From Pseudomonas sp. MUP55 (lineage in GTDB: Bacteria; Pseudomonadota; Gammaproteobacteria; Pseudomonadales; Pseudomonadaceae), in assembly GCF_034043515.1 (NCBI RefSeq), contig NZ_CP138214.1, positions 4,216,001 to 4,280,000 of the forward strand: a DNA stretch of 64,000 nucleotides, read 5' to 3'. A program made the translations under genes and the position numbers. The notes under the pieces are model-generated. The model searched no databases and was not told the DNA's origin. It worked only from the letters and a program-made list of their open reading frames with translations. How positions within the stretch are numbered: the stretch's first letter is position 1; the number at the start of each line of letters is the position of its first letter. This document shows positions 1 through 8,522 of this stretch, piece after piece.

Positions 1-2
1 AT

Positions 3-479
3 GACGCCAATGACCGCGTACTGCGCCTGATCAATCAGAAAGAACGCGTGCGTGGCATCGAAACCAGCCTGACCTACAACGTCAACGACCAATGGTCAGT
101 AGGCGGCACCTACGCCTACGCCAAAGGTGAAACCCAGCAGAACGGCAAATGGATCGACCTGCCCGCCACCCGTATCTCGCCCGCCAAGACCACAGCTTTT
201 GTCGGCTATGACCGTGGCGACTACAGCCTGCGCCTGCAGGGCATGCGCCTGGCCAATTACGACGCCGCGTTCAAGGACAACAACGGGCGCGATATCCAGG
301 GCTACACCCTGGTCGACCTGCTCGGCTCGGTAAGCCTGCCGGTAGGCCGCCTCGAAGGTGCGGTGTACAACCTCACCAACCGCAACTACCAGAACATGTT
401 CGCTCAGGCCAACGCCCGCGCCCCATACCCGAATGCCGAAGGTCGCACCTTCAGCCTCAGCTATGCGGTGGATTGGTAA
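3..479 (+). CDS. TonB-dependent receptor, C-terminal part (5' end outside window)
   Basis: The reading frame is open from the window edge, so only about the last 158 residues of an outer-membrane beta-barrel are seen. Alternating aromatic/polar strands are visible (for example SLTYNVNDQWSVGGTYAYAK and YTLVDLLGSVSLPVGRLEGA). The motif YNLTNRNYQN and the terminal strand TFSLSYAVDW, ending in an aromatic residue, are typical of TonB-dependent siderophore or metal receptors. The late-barrel phrase LPATRISPAKTT resembles ferric-siderophore receptors. The ligand cannot be told from this fragment. A strong terminator follows directly. Confidence 0.8.
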   Translation, partial: DANDRVLRLINQKERVRGIETSLTYNVNDQWSVGGTYAYAKGETQQNGKWIDLPATRISPAKTTAFVGYDRGDYSLRLQGMRLANYDAAFKDNNGRDIQGYTLVDLLGSVSLPVGRLEGAVYNLTNRNYQNMFAQANARAPYPNAEGRTFSLSYAVDW

Positions 480-496
480 GCTGCACGCAGCTGGTT

Positions 497-534
497 AAAA
501 CACAAACCCCGCCTTTTGGCGGGGTTTGTGTTTT
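497..534. terminator. Bidirectional intrinsic terminator
   Basis: A perfect 17-bp inverted repeat (AAAACACAAACCCCGCC / GGCGGGGTTTGTGTTTT) with a TTTT loop carries A/T ends on both sides. It lies between the convergent receptor gene and the DUF2058 gene and should stop transcription from both. Confidence 0.9.
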
Positions 535-540
535 AACGGC

Positions 541-1086
541 TTACCACATCAGATCGTCGGGGATCTGGTAGGCAGCGTACGGATCGTCCTCATCCGGCAC
601 CTGGCTTTCCGTCAGGATATTGAGCTGCACGATACGCTCTGGCGCGCGCTCCTGGATCTTCAGCGCGGCTTCGCGCGGGATCACCTCGTAACCGCCGCCG
701 TGGTGCACGATGGCCAGGGAGCCGTTGCTCAGTTTGTTGCGCATCAGCGTGTTGACCGACAGGCGCTTGACCTTCTTGTCATCCACGAAGTTGTAGTAAT
801 CCTCGGTGGTCAACTTCGGCAGGCGCGAGGTTTCGATCAACTGCTTGACCTGGGCCGTGCGCGCCTTGGCCTCGGCTTTTTCCTGCTGCTGACGGTTCAG
901 CTCCTGGTCGCGCTTGACCTTCTCGGCATGCGCCTCGGCCGCCAGGCGCGCCTGGGTGTCATCGACTTCAGCCTGACCCTTGTGGACCAGCCGCTGCTGT
1001 TTCTGCTTCTCTTTGCCGACCTGCTTGGCCTGCTTTTGGTTGACCAGACCTGCTTTGAGCAACTGGTCGCGAAGGGAAAGGCTCAT
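541..1086 (-). CDS. DUF2058 (YaiL-like) nucleoprotein/polysome-associated protein
   Basis: A 181-aa soluble protein starting MSLSLRDQLLKAGLVNQKQA, the hallmark N-terminus of the DUF2058/YaiL family. Residues about 20-100 are a highly charged Lys/Gln/Glu-rich coiled-coil segment. The C-terminal half (YYNFVDDKKVKRLSVN, then a stretch ending EDDPYAAYQIPDDLMW) is the conserved globular part. Family members have been linked to polysomes and nucleoids, but the function is not established. It is the last gene of the leftward relA-mazG block, 25 bp after mazG, and ends at the terminator shared with the receptor gene. Confidence 0.8.
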   Translation of the reverse strand: MSLSLRDQLLKAGLVNQKQAKQVGKEKQKQQRLVHKGQAEVDDTQARLAAEAHAEKVKRDQELNRQQQEKAEAKARTAQVKQLIETSRLPKLTTEDYYNFVDDKKVKRLSVNTLMRNKLSNGSLAIVHHGGGYEVIPREAALKIQERAPERIVQLNILTESQVPDEDDPYAAYQIPDDLMW

Positions 1087-1111
1087 GGTGCTTACTCACT
1101 TGGGCAACTGC

Positions 1112-1945
1112 TCAACCGCAGCTGGATACATTCTTTTCCTGGCGTTTGGCTTCGCCCCACAGGGCGTCCAACGTTTCGAGGGTGCAATCTTCTATGGGTT
1201 GGTGCGTGTCGCGCAATGCCTGTTCGATAAATCGGAAACGTCGCTCGAACTTGGCATTGGCGCCGCGCAGCGCGGTTTCCGGGTCGACCTTGAGGTGACG
1301 GGCCAGGTTGACCGCAGCGAACAACAGGTCGCCGACTTCATCGGCGATGGCCGCCGAATCGTTATCGGCCATGGCTTCAAGCACTTCATCGAGCTCTTCG
1401 CGCACGTTATCCACCACCGGCAACGCCGACGGCCAGTCGAAACCCACCTGGCTGGCGCGCTTTTGCAACTTGGCCGCACGCGAGAGAGACGGCAAGGCGG
1501 TGGGCACATCATCGAGCAGGGACAATTGCTCGGGTGCGTCGGATTTCTCCGCGCGTTCCTCAGCCTTGATCTGCTCCCAGCGCTGCTTGACCTGCTCTTC
1601 GCTCAACTGCGGGATATCCAGCGGGGCATACAGATCGCCGGTCGGAAACACGTGGGGGTGACGCCGGATCAGCTTGCGGGTGATGCTGTCGATCACCCCG
1701 GCAAATTCGAAGCGCCCTTCTTCGCGCGCCAATTGGCTGTAATACACCACCTGGAACAGCAGATCGCCCAATTCCCCCTGCAGATGATCGAAGTCGCCGC
1801 GCTCGATGGCGTCGGCCACTTCGTAGGCTTCTTCGAGGGTATGCGGCACGATGCTGGCGTAGGTTTGCTTGATGTCCCACGGGCAACCGAATTGCGGGTC
1901 GCGCAGGCGGTTCATCAGGTGTAGCAGGTCTTCAAGTGAATACAT
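1112..1945 (-). CDS. mazG: Nucleoside triphosphate pyrophosphohydrolase MazG
   Basis: A 277-aa protein hydrolysing (d)NTPs to monophosphate plus pyrophosphate. Two MazG domains are visible. The N-terminal one carries GCPWDIKQT and the metal-binding helix motifs EEAYEVADAIE and GELGDLLFQVV. The second has REELDEVLEAM and ADEVGDLLFAAVN. The start chosen is the ATG giving MYSLEDLLHLMNRLRDP, preceded by GGAAAGAG at good spacing; an upstream in-frame ATG would add residues encoded by a REP palindrome and is rejected. In E. coli MazG is linked to the stringent response and to MazEF control, consistent with its place just after relA. Confidence 0.93.
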   Translation of the reverse strand: MYSLEDLLHLMNRLRDPQFGCPWDIKQTYASIVPHTLEEAYEVADAIERGDFDHLQGELGDLLFQVVYYSQLAREEGRFEFAGVIDSITRKLIRRHPHVFPTGDLYAPLDIPQLSEEQVKQRWEQIKAEERAEKSDAPEQLSLLDDVPTALPSLSRAAKLQKRASQVGFDWPSALPVVDNVREELDEVLEAMADNDSAAIADEVGDLLFAAVNLARHLKVDPETALRGANAKFERRFRFIEQALRDTHQPIEDCTLETLDALWGEAKRQEKNVSSCG

Positions 1946-1967
1946 CAGTCTCTTTCCGCTGAAGATC

Positions 1968-2001
1968 AAATGTGGGAGGGGGCTTGCCCCCTCCCACATT
2001 T
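1968..2001. repeat. REP palindrome between relA and mazG
   Basis: A perfect 16-bp inverted repeat around a TT loop (AAATGTGGGAGGGGGC / GCCCCCTCCCACATTT), matching the GTGGGAGGGGGCTTGCC REP core common in fluorescent pseudomonads. The same core recurs at 6756-6843 and 50046-50132. It sits in the relA-mazG gap and could stabilise or partly terminate the transcript. Confidence 0.9.
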
Positions 2002-2011
2002 TAAACCGCGT

Positions 2012-4255
2012 TCATGGGGTGCGATTACGCCGCGTCTCGATGATGTTCGGCAACTGGGAAATCCGCCCCAGCAACCGCCCCAGCGCATCCAACCCCGGAA
2101 TCTCGATGGTCAGGGACATCAGCGCAGTGTTGTCCTCCTTGTTGGAGCGGGTGTTGACCGCGAGCACGTTGATCCGCTCGTTGAGCAGCACTTGCGACAC
2201 GTCGCGCAGCAGGCCGGAGCGGTCGTAGGCACGGATGATGATGTCCACCGGGTACGTGAGCACCGGCACCGGGCCCCAGCTGACCTGGATGATCCGCTCT
2301 GGCTCGCGCCCGCCCAGTTGCAGCACCGAGGCGCAGTCCTGGCGGTGAATGCTCACACCGCGGCCCTGGGTGATGTAGCCAACAATGGCATCGCCCGGCA
2401 ACGGCTGGCAGCAACCGGCCATTTGCGTCATCAGGTTGCCCACGCCCTGGATCTGGATATCGCCGCGCTTGCCAGGCTTGTAGCCGGTGGCCTTGCGCGG
2501 GATCAGTTCCAGCTGTTCGTTGCCGCGCTCCGGCTCCACCAGTTGCTGGGCCAGGTTGACCAACTGGGCCAGACGCAAATCGCCGGCACCGAGGGCGGCG
2601 AACATGTCTTCGGCGATCTTCATGTTGGCCTTTTCGGCCAGCTTGTCGAAGTCCACCTGGGGCAGGCCCAGGCGCGCCAGTTCGCGTTCGAGCAGAGTCT
2701 TGCCGGCGGCGACGTTCTGGTCGCGGGCCTGCAGTTTGAACCAATGGACGATCTTCGCCCGCGCCCGCGAGGTGGTGATATAGCCCAGGTTCGGGTTCAG
2801 CCAGTCGCGGCTCGGCGTGCCGTGTTTGCTGGTGATGATCTCGACCTGTTCACCGGTTTGCAGGCTGTAGTTGAGCGGCACGATGCGCCCGTTGATCTTG
2901 GCGCCCCGGCAGTTGTGGCCGATTTCGGTGTGCACGCGGTAAGCGAAGTCCAGTGGCGTGGCACCCTTGGGCAAGTCGATGGCGTGGCCGTCGGGGGTGA
3001 AGATGTAGACCCGGTCCGGTTCGATATCCACGCGCAGCTGTTCGGCCAGGCCACCGATGTCGCCCAGCTCTTCGTGCCACTCCAGCACTTGGCGCAACCA
3101 GGAGATTTTTTCTTCGTACTGGTTGGAACCGGCCTTGACGTCGGTGCCCTTGTAGCGCCAGTGCGCGCAAACCCCCAGCTCCGCCTCTTCGTGCATGGCG
3201 TGGGTGCGAATCTGCACTTCCAGCACCTTGCCTTCAGGGCCGATCACCGCCGTGTGCAGCGAGCGATAGCCGTTTTCCTTGGGGTTGGCGATGTAGTCGT
3301 CGAATTCCTTGGGAATGTGCCGCCACAGGGTATGCACGATCCCCAGCGCGGTGTAGCAGTCGCGCATTTCCGGCACCAGCACACGCACGGCGCGTACGTC
3401 GTAGATCTGGCTGAACGCCAGGCCCTTGCGCTGCATTTTGCGCCAGATGGAATAGATGTGCTTGGCGCGGCCGCTGATGTCGGCATCCACGCCGGTGGCC
3501 TGCAACTCGGAGCGCAACTGGCCCATCACGTCGCTGATAAAGCGCTCGCGGTCGAGCCGCCGCTCATGCAGCAGCGTGGCGATCTGTTTGTATTGATCGG
3601 GCTCGAGGTAGCGGAAGGACAGGTCCTCCAGCTCCCATTTGATATGGCCGATACCCAGGCGGTGCGCCAGCGGCGCGTAGATATCGAAGACCTCGCGGGC
3701 CACGCGGTTGCGCTTTTCGTCGTCGGCGGTTTTCACCGCCCGGATCGCGCAGGTGCGTTCGGCCAGCTTGATCAGCGCGACGCGCACATCGTCGACCATC
3801 GCCACCAGCATCTTGCGCAGGTTTTCCACTTGGCCCTGGGTACCCAGCACCATGGACTGACGCGGACTGAGGCTGGCACTGATGGCCGCCATGCGCAGCA
3901 CGCCGTCGATCAGCTTGGCCACCACGGCGCCAAATCGCTGGCTGACGGTCGGCAACGGGATGTGCCCTTCACGCACGCCGCGATCGAGCACGGCGGCGAT
4001 CAGCGAATCCTGGTCCAGCTTGAGATCGGCCAGGATCTCGGCGATTTCCAACCCGGTACGAAAGCTTGAAGTGCCTTCCGCCCACAGGTTTTTGGCCGCA
4101 TTGTCTTGCTGTTCAGACTCACGAGCGAACTCGCAGGCTGCTTTCAAGGCTTCACGGTCCAGTGCCGGGTCGACACTGACGGCATGATCCAGCCATGCCT
4201 CGAGATTGATACTGCCGTCGGTGTTGATCGGCTGGTGTGCTCTCACCTGTACCAT
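2012..4255 (-). CDS. relA: GTP pyrophosphokinase RelA, (p)ppGpp synthetase I
   Basis: A 747-aa ribosome-associated stringent-response enzyme making (p)ppGpp from ATP and GTP/GDP. The order is a pseudo-hydrolase domain, synthetase domain, TGS domain (DRVYIFTPDGHAIDLPKGAT), helical/zinc-finger region (residue stretch QMAGCCQPLPGD) and C-terminal ACT domain. In the hydrolase domain the HD pair is lost (AAVLDRGVREGH), which identifies RelA rather than SpoT. The synthetase domain has NPKENGYRSLHTAV and EVQIRTHAMHEEAELG. The start MVQVRAHQPINTDG has GGAAGG upstream. It heads the leftward relA-mazG-DUF2058 group, with rlmD and cysM upstream as in other pseudomonads. Confidence 0.96.
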   Translation of the reverse strand: MVQVRAHQPINTDGSINLEAWLDHAVSVDPALDREALKAACEFARESEQQDNAAKNLWAEGTSSFRTGLEIAEILADLKLDQDSLIAAVLDRGVREGHIPLPTVSQRFGAVVAKLIDGVLRMAAISASLSPRQSMVLGTQGQVENLRKMLVAMVDDVRVALIKLAERTCAIRAVKTADDEKRNRVAREVFDIYAPLAHRLGIGHIKWELEDLSFRYLEPDQYKQIATLLHERRLDRERFISDVMGQLRSELQATGVDADISGRAKHIYSIWRKMQRKGLAFSQIYDVRAVRVLVPEMRDCYTALGIVHTLWRHIPKEFDDYIANPKENGYRSLHTAVIGPEGKVLEVQIRTHAMHEEAELGVCAHWRYKGTDVKAGSNQYEEKISWLRQVLEWHEELGDIGGLAEQLRVDIEPDRVYIFTPDGHAIDLPKGATPLDFAYRVHTEIGHNCRGAKINGRIVPLNYSLQTGEQVEIITSKHGTPSRDWLNPNLGYITTSRARAKIVHWFKLQARDQNVAAGKTLLERELARLGLPQVDFDKLAEKANMKIAEDMFAALGAGDLRLAQLVNLAQQLVEPERGNEQLELIPRKATGYKPGKRGDIQIQGVGNLMTQMAGCCQPLPGDAIVGYITQGRGVSIHRQDCASVLQLGGREPERIIQVSWGPVPVLTYPVDIIIRAYDRSGLLRDVSQVLLNERINVLAVNTRSNKEDNTALMSLTIEIPGLDALGRLLGRISQLPNIIETRRNRTP

Positions 4256-4375
4256 CTTGCTTACCTTCCCTACGACGCACCTTGGATGCGCCAAAAATCA
4301 TCGCCGACCTTGCTGCAGGCTCCCTGGCAGTTCACGGCCCTGGAGACTGCAGGCCAGTCGGATTAAACGGGCATC

Positions 4376-5728
4376 CTAGCCCGCTTCAAATAACGCCATG
4401 GCCTCGACATGCGCTGTCTGCGGAAACATGTCGAGGATCCCGGCACGCTTTAGCCGGTAACCTTGCTTGACCAACTCAACGGTGTCCCGCGCCAGCGTGG
4501 CCGGGTTGCAGGACACATACACCAGGCGCCTGGCCCCCAGGGTTGCAAGTTTACGCACAACCTCCTGGGCACCGTCGCGGGGTGGGTCCAAGAGTACCGC
4601 AGAAAAGCCTTGTTTGGCCCATTGCGCATCAGTCAGAGGCTGGGACAAATCGGCTTGAAAAAACTCGGCGTTATGCAAATTGTTGCTTAAGGCATTCTGC
4701 GCAGCACGCTCGACCATCGCCTGCACACCTTCCACGGCAATCACTTCGCGTACCTGCCTGGCCAGTGGCAGGGCGAAGTTGCCCAGCCCGCAAAACAGAT
4801 CCAGCACCCGCTCATCGGGTTGCGGCGCCAGCCATTGCAGGGCCTGGGCCACCATCGCCTCGTTGACCGCGGCATTAACCTGCACGAAATCCCCTGGCCG
4901 GTAAGCCAGCTCCAGATCCCACGCCTCCAGTCGGAAACCAAGCGTCGTGGCTGGCTCGACCGGCTCCGGCTGACCTTCGCCGTGCAGCCACAATTGGGCG
5001 TCATGGAACGCGCAGAATTCCTTCAGTACCTGCATGTCCGCGTCTGACAGCGGTGCCATGTGCCGAAGCAACACGGCGATGGACGACCCGCTGAACAGCT
5101 CCACGTGCCCCAACGCCTGCGGTTTGCTCAAGCGGCGCAGCATGGCCGGCAGACGCTGCATGATCGGCTGCAAGGCCTGTACCAGCACCGGGCAATCATC
5201 GATGGCGACGATGTCCTGGCTGGCCACGGCACGGAAACCCACCTCGAGTTGCTTCGCCTTCGCATCCCAACGCACCGCCACGCGGGCACGGCGGCGGTAG
5301 CCGAATTCCGGCCCGCTCAAGGGCGCGGCCCATTCTTGCGGTTCGACGCCGGCTACGCGGGACAATTGCTCGGCGAGCATGCGCTGTTTCAGCGCAAGCT
5401 GTTCGTGATGAGGCAGGTGCTGCACGCTGCAGCCGCCACAACGGCCAACGTGGGCACAGGGTGCGGGGCGGCGCAGCTCGCTGGCGGTGAATACACGCTC
5501 GGTGCGCGCCTCAACCACCTTGCCGTGGGTGCCGAGCACGCGTACTTCCACCTCTTCGCCGGCCAGCGCACCATTGACGAACCAGGTGCGGCCTTCGAAG
5601 AACACGATGCCGCGACCGTCATTGGCCAGGCGTTCGATGGTCAGGCGTTGCTTCTTGCCTACGGGAATCTGCGGGGCCCGGCTGCCGCCCGTCGGCTGGA
5701 AGCGCAGGCCTCTCTCGTGCTTGGCCAT
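4376..5728 (-). CDS. rlmD: 23S rRNA (uracil-1939-C5)-methyltransferase RlmD
   Basis: A 450-aa SAM-dependent rRNA methyltransferase (RumA). An N-terminal TRAM domain (about 22-80) is followed by the 4Fe-4S cluster ligands: [10 protein letters not shown] gives Cys91, Cys97 and Cys100, and a fourth Cys lies in IDDCPVLV. The SAM-binding motif is [16 protein letters not shown], the catalytic loop is LDPPRDGA, and the nucleophilic Cys is about residue 407 in [12 protein letters not shown]. The length matches E. coli RlmD (about 433). Its ATG overlaps the cysM stop by one base (TGATG), so it is translationally coupled to cysM. Confidence 0.96.
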   Translation of the reverse strand: MAKHERGLRFQPTGGSRAPQIPVGKKQRLTIERLANDGRGIVFFEGRTWFVNGALAGEEVEVRVLGTHGKVVEARTERVFTASELRRPAPCAHVGRCGGCSVQHLPHHEQLALKQRMLAEQLSRVAGVEPQEWAAPLSGPEFGYRRRARVAVRWDAKAKQLEVGFRAVASQDIVAIDDCPVLVQALQPIMQRLPAMLRRLSKPQALGHVELFSGSSIAVLLRHMAPLSDADMQVLKEFCAFHDAQLWLHGEGQPEPVEPATTLGFRLEAWDLELAYRPGDFVQVNAAVNEAMVAQALQWLAPQPDERVLDLFCGLGNFALPLARQVREVIAVEGVQAMVERAAQNALSNNLHNAEFFQADLSQPLTDAQWAKQGFSAVLLDPPRDGAQEVVRKLATLGARRLVYVSCNPATLARDTVELVKQGYRLKRAGILDMFPQTAHVEAMALFEAG

Positions 5729-6630
5729 CAGTTGGGTTCGTCGAAGATGCCGGTCGACAGGTAGCGGTCGCCTCGGTCACAGATGATCGCGACGATCACC
5801 GCGTTTTCGACTTCCCTGGACAAGCGCAACATACCGGCCACAGCGCCACCGGACGACACGCCGCAGAAGATGCCTTCTTCACGGGCCAGGCGGCGGGTGG
5901 TGTCTTCGGCTTCACGCTGAGCCATGTCGATGATGCGATCCACCCGCGTGGCGTTGTAGATCTTCGGCAGGTACTCTTCAGGCCAGCGCCGGATACCGGG
6001 GATGGCTGCGCCTTCCATCGGTTGCAGGCCGACGATCTGAATCGCCGGGTTCTGCTCCTTGAGGTAGCGCGAGTTGCCCATGATGGTGCCGGTGGTGCCC
6101 ATGGAACTGACGAAATGGGTAACGGTGCCCTGGGTCTGGCGCCAGATTTCCGGGCCGGTGCTGGTGTAGTGCGCTTCGGGGTTATCCCCGTTGGCGAACT
6201 GGTCCAGCACCACGCCACGGCCTTCGGCGGCCATGCGTTCAGCCAGGTCACGCGCGCCTTCCATGCCCTCTTCCTGGGTGACCAGGACAAGCTCGGCGCC
6301 ATAGGCGGTCATTGCCGCCTTGCGCTCGGCGCTGCCGTTGTCGGGCATGATCAGCACCATCTTGTAACCCTTGATCGCGGCGGCCATGGCCAGGGCGATC
6401 CCGGTATTACCCGAGGTGGCTTCGATCAGCGTGTCGCCCGGCTTGATCTGCCCGCGCAGTTCGGCGCGGGTGATCATCGACAGCGCCGGACGGTCCTTGA
6501 CGGAACCGGCGGGGTTGTTGCCCTCAAGCTTGAGCAACAGGGTATTGCTGGTTTCACCCGCCATGCGTTGCAAGCGGACCAGGGGTGTGTTGCCGACGCA
6601 ATCGGCTATTGTGGGGTACTGCAAGGTCAT
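5728..6630 (-). CDS. cysM: Cysteine synthase B (O-acetylserine sulfhydrylase, PLP-dependent)
   Basis: A 300-aa enzyme making cysteine from O-acetylserine and (thio)sulfide in the cytoplasm. The start is [20 protein letters not shown]. The PLP lysine is Lys45 in [10 protein letters not shown], the phosphate-binding loop is [11 protein letters not shown], and the substrate/PLP motif is [12 protein letters not shown]. The C-terminal CGVSSGG is also conserved. Residues RRWPEEYLP, with the length, favour CysM over CysK. It is first of the cysM-rlmD pair; relA follows. An in-frame extension upstream lacks a ribosome site and was not used. Confidence 0.94.
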   Translation of the reverse strand: MTLQYPTIADCVGNTPLVRLQRMAGETSNTLLLKLEGNNPAGSVKDRPALSMITRAELRGQIKPGDTLIEATSGNTGIALAMAAAIKGYKMVLIMPDNGSAERKAAMTAYGAELVLVTQEEGMEGARDLAERMAAEGRGVVLDQFANGDNPEAHYTSTGPEIWRQTQGTVTHFVSSMGTTGTIMGNSRYLKEQNPAIQIVGLQPMEGAAIPGIRRWPEEYLPKIYNATRVDRIIDMAQREAEDTTRRLAREEGIFCGVSSGGAVAGMLRLSREVENAVIVAIICDRGDRYLSTGIFDEPN

Positions 6631-6755
6631 GGCGTATTCGCAATCCAGACTGCGGGGGCGGACATCATACCGGGAAAGGTCGGCGGGCCATATCACGCAA
6701 AGTATGGTGCTTATGGCTTATGGGAATAAGGCAGAGGTGTGGTGCCTATGAGGGC

Positions 6756-6843
6756 GCCATCGGGGGCAAGCCCCCTCCCACAGTTGATCGCGTTCCAACA
6801 TGAGCATGCGGTCGAATGTGGGAGGGGGCTTGCCCCCGATGGC
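6756..6843. repeat. REPIN (paired inverted REP sequences)
   Basis: Two REP units face each other: GCCATCGGGGGCAAGCC at the left and the complementary GGCTTGCCCCCGATGGC at the right, with a short unique spacer. Each also contains its own CCCCCTCCCACA / TGTGGGAGGGGG arm. It fills most of the 237-bp gap between cysM and the DTW-domain gene; no gene is seen there. Confidence 0.9.
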
Positions 6844-6867
6844 CGCACCTCGATAACCGGCCGGGCC

Positions 6868-7467
6868 CTAATCTCCGTCGCCATGATTTCGCCGGAAAAC
6901 CTCTTCACCCATTGCAGCGATCTGCCCCTCGATAAGTGCTTCAAAGGGTTTGAGCAACGGCTCGAACGATGTCGGCGCTTCCAATAACTGCAGCGCCTGC
7001 GCAATCGCTTCGACCGTCGACAACGCCCCTGGGCCAGGCGCCTTGCGCAGCCGATACCGGGAAACGCTACCGTCGGCCAAGCTCACTCGCGGCAAGGCTG
7101 CCAGCAGCGGGTTCAGGTACAGCAGCTTGCGCGCCTTGCGCCACGTGCCATCGGGCACCACCAGCAACAGTGGCTGATCACCCGGCCCGTAGGTTTGCAA
7201 AGGCTGCGCATCATCGGCCGGAAACAACAACCGCGCCTGATACCCCGGCGGGTTCAATAACGTCGCCAGGTCCTCGAACACCTCCCCCACCACCAACTGC
7301 GCATTGTTGAGCCCCAGCGCCGCCAATCGCGCCGTATTCAGCGCATGGTTGACCTCGCTGGGGTGCTGCAACAGCAACACGCGGGTACGGCTGTCGAGGC
7401 TGGGGATCAGCGCGCACAGGCAATGAGTGGTCGGCCTGAGGCAGCGCGGGCATTGGGGTCTGGACAT
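6868..7467 (-). CDS. DTW-domain protein, predicted tRNA-uridine aminocarboxypropyltransferase
   Basis: A 199-aa DTW-domain protein. The N-terminal zinc-type cysteine cluster CPRCLRPTTHCLC and the name-giving motif VVPDGTWRKARKLLYLNP are both visible, as is LLQHPSEVNHALNTARLA. E. coli YfiP/TapT and related DTW proteins transfer the aminocarboxypropyl group of SAM to tRNA uridine (acp3U), so the same activity is inferred here. It starts 5 bp after the end of gbuR on the same strand and is probably co-transcribed with it, though a functional link to guanidino metabolism is not evident. Confidence 0.85.
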   Translation of the reverse strand: MSRPQCPRCLRPTTHCLCALIPSLDSRTRVLLLQHPSEVNHALNTARLAALGLNNAQLVVGEVFEDLATLLNPPGYQARLLFPADDAQPLQTYGPGDQPLLLVVPDGTWRKARKLLYLNPLLAALPRVSLADGSVSRYRLRKAPGPGALSTVEAIAQALQLLEAPTSFEPLLKPFEALIEGQIAAMGEEVFRRNHGDGD

Positions 7468-7472
7468 GGTTT

Positions 7473-8366
7473 TCAGACCTGGTTGAGCTGGGCTTTAAGT
7501 AGATCGCGAAAGGTCTGGATCAGCGGCTCGCGGCTTCGCCCACGGCGCATGATCATCGAAAACGGCGCCTGGTAGCCAAAGGTGGCCGGCAGCAGCACAC
7601 GCAGGTCGCCCTTGTCGGCCCAGGCCTGGGCGTAGTGTTCGGGCAAGTAGCCGATGTAGGCGCCCGACAGCACCAGAATCAGCTGCGCCTCCATGCTTTC
7701 CACCGTCGCGGCGCTGTGCTTGAAGCCGTGGCGCGCCAGTTCGGCCTGGCTCCAGTAACCACGCCCGACCATACGTTGTTGGGTGATGACCTGCTCGGGG
7801 ATGCGTCGCTCATTGAACAAAGGATGCCGAGTGCTGCAATACAGCCAGTGCTGCTCGCGGTACAGCGGCATATACACCAGCCCGCTCATGCGGTTGGAGA
7901 ACGCGCCGATGGCCAAGTCCAGACGGTTGTCCTGCACGCCCAGTTGCAACTCATACGGGCTCATGACCGATAAATGCAGGTGCACTGCCGGGTGTTCCTG
8001 GCTGTAGGCGCCAATCACTTCGGCGAACGGCAAGGCTTTATCGCTGACGGTTGAGTCGAGCACGCCGAGCTTGAGGGTGCCGCGCAACTCGCCCTTCAAC
8101 GCGGCGGCATATTGTTCGAAGCCTTCCAGCTCACCCAGTAACCGCAAGGTTTCCTGATGAAACAGCTCGCCCTTGCTGGTCAGGCTGAAGCCGCCCCGCC
8201 CGCGATGGCACAGCACCAGGCCCAACGCCGATTCCAGCTGGCTCATGTAGGTGCTGATGGCTGACGTGGACAGGTTGAGTTCGTGCTGGGCATTGGCGAA
8301 CCCCTGGTGCCGCACGACGCTGACGAAGATGCGCAGGAGTTTGAGGTCGGGCAAGGCGTTGGCCAT
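7473..8366 (-). CDS. gbuR: LysR-family regulator GbuR of guanidinobutyrate use
   Basis: A 297-aa LysR regulator. The N-terminal winged helix-turn-helix (about 9-68: LKLLRIFVSVVRHQGFANAQ, NLSTSAISTYMSQLESALG) is followed by a periplasmic-binding-fold effector domain. The start has GGAG 7 bases upstream. It is divergent from the guanidinobutyrase gene with a 156-bp gap, the same arrangement as gbuR/gbuA of P. aeruginosa (PA1422/PA1421), where GbuR activates gbuA in response to 4-guanidinobutyrate. The name rests on that synteny and on the strong identity of its neighbour. Autoregulation through the shared palindrome at 8416-8439 is plausible. Confidence 0.85.
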   Translation of the reverse strand: MANALPDLKLLRIFVSVVRHQGFANAQHELNLSTSAISTYMSQLESALGLVLCHRGRGGFSLTSKGELFHQETLRLLGELEGFEQYAAALKGELRGTLKLGVLDSTVSDKALPFAEVIGAYSQEHPAVHLHLSVMSPYELQLGVQDNRLDLAIGAFSNRMSGLVYMPLYREQHWLYCSTRHPLFNERRIPEQVITQQRMVGRGYWSQAELARHGFKHSAATVESMEAQLILVLSGAYIGYLPEHYAQAWADKGDLRVLLPATFGYQAPFSMIMRRGRSREPLIQTFRDLLKAQLNQV

Positions 8367-8415
8367 GGATTCTCCAGAGGCGCTCCCACATTTGCCGCCG
8401 AGTTTACCTCAGGCG

Positions 8416-8439
8416 TTAGTTTAGAAAAATCTGAACTAA
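8416..8439. promoter_or_regulatory. Candidate GbuR operator
   Basis: TTAGTTTAGA-AAAA-TCTGAACTAA: 10-bp arms matching at 9 of 10 positions, in the gbuR-gbuA intergenic gap about 50 bp from gbuR and 84 bp from gbuA. Size, AT-rich centre and position fit a LysR-type activator site; no binding data are implied. Confidence 0.6.
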
Positions 8440-8522
8440 GTATTTGCCTCTGCCGATTCTTCCCTCCCTGCGCTTTTCGCAGAATCGGCCCCTGATAAAC
8501 AAAATAATGATGAGGCAATCCC

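Noticed and set aside
1968..2001. Treating the many GTGGGAGG palindromes as CRISPR repeats
   Set aside because: They are scattered single or paired palindromes without regular spacers or cas genes; they fit REP/REPIN elements.
1970..4069. A 699-codon open frame on the + strand across relA
   Set aside because: It is exactly antisense to the strongly supported relA gene, is rich in His/Gln/Val/Asp as expected for a GC-rich shadow frame, and matches no family.
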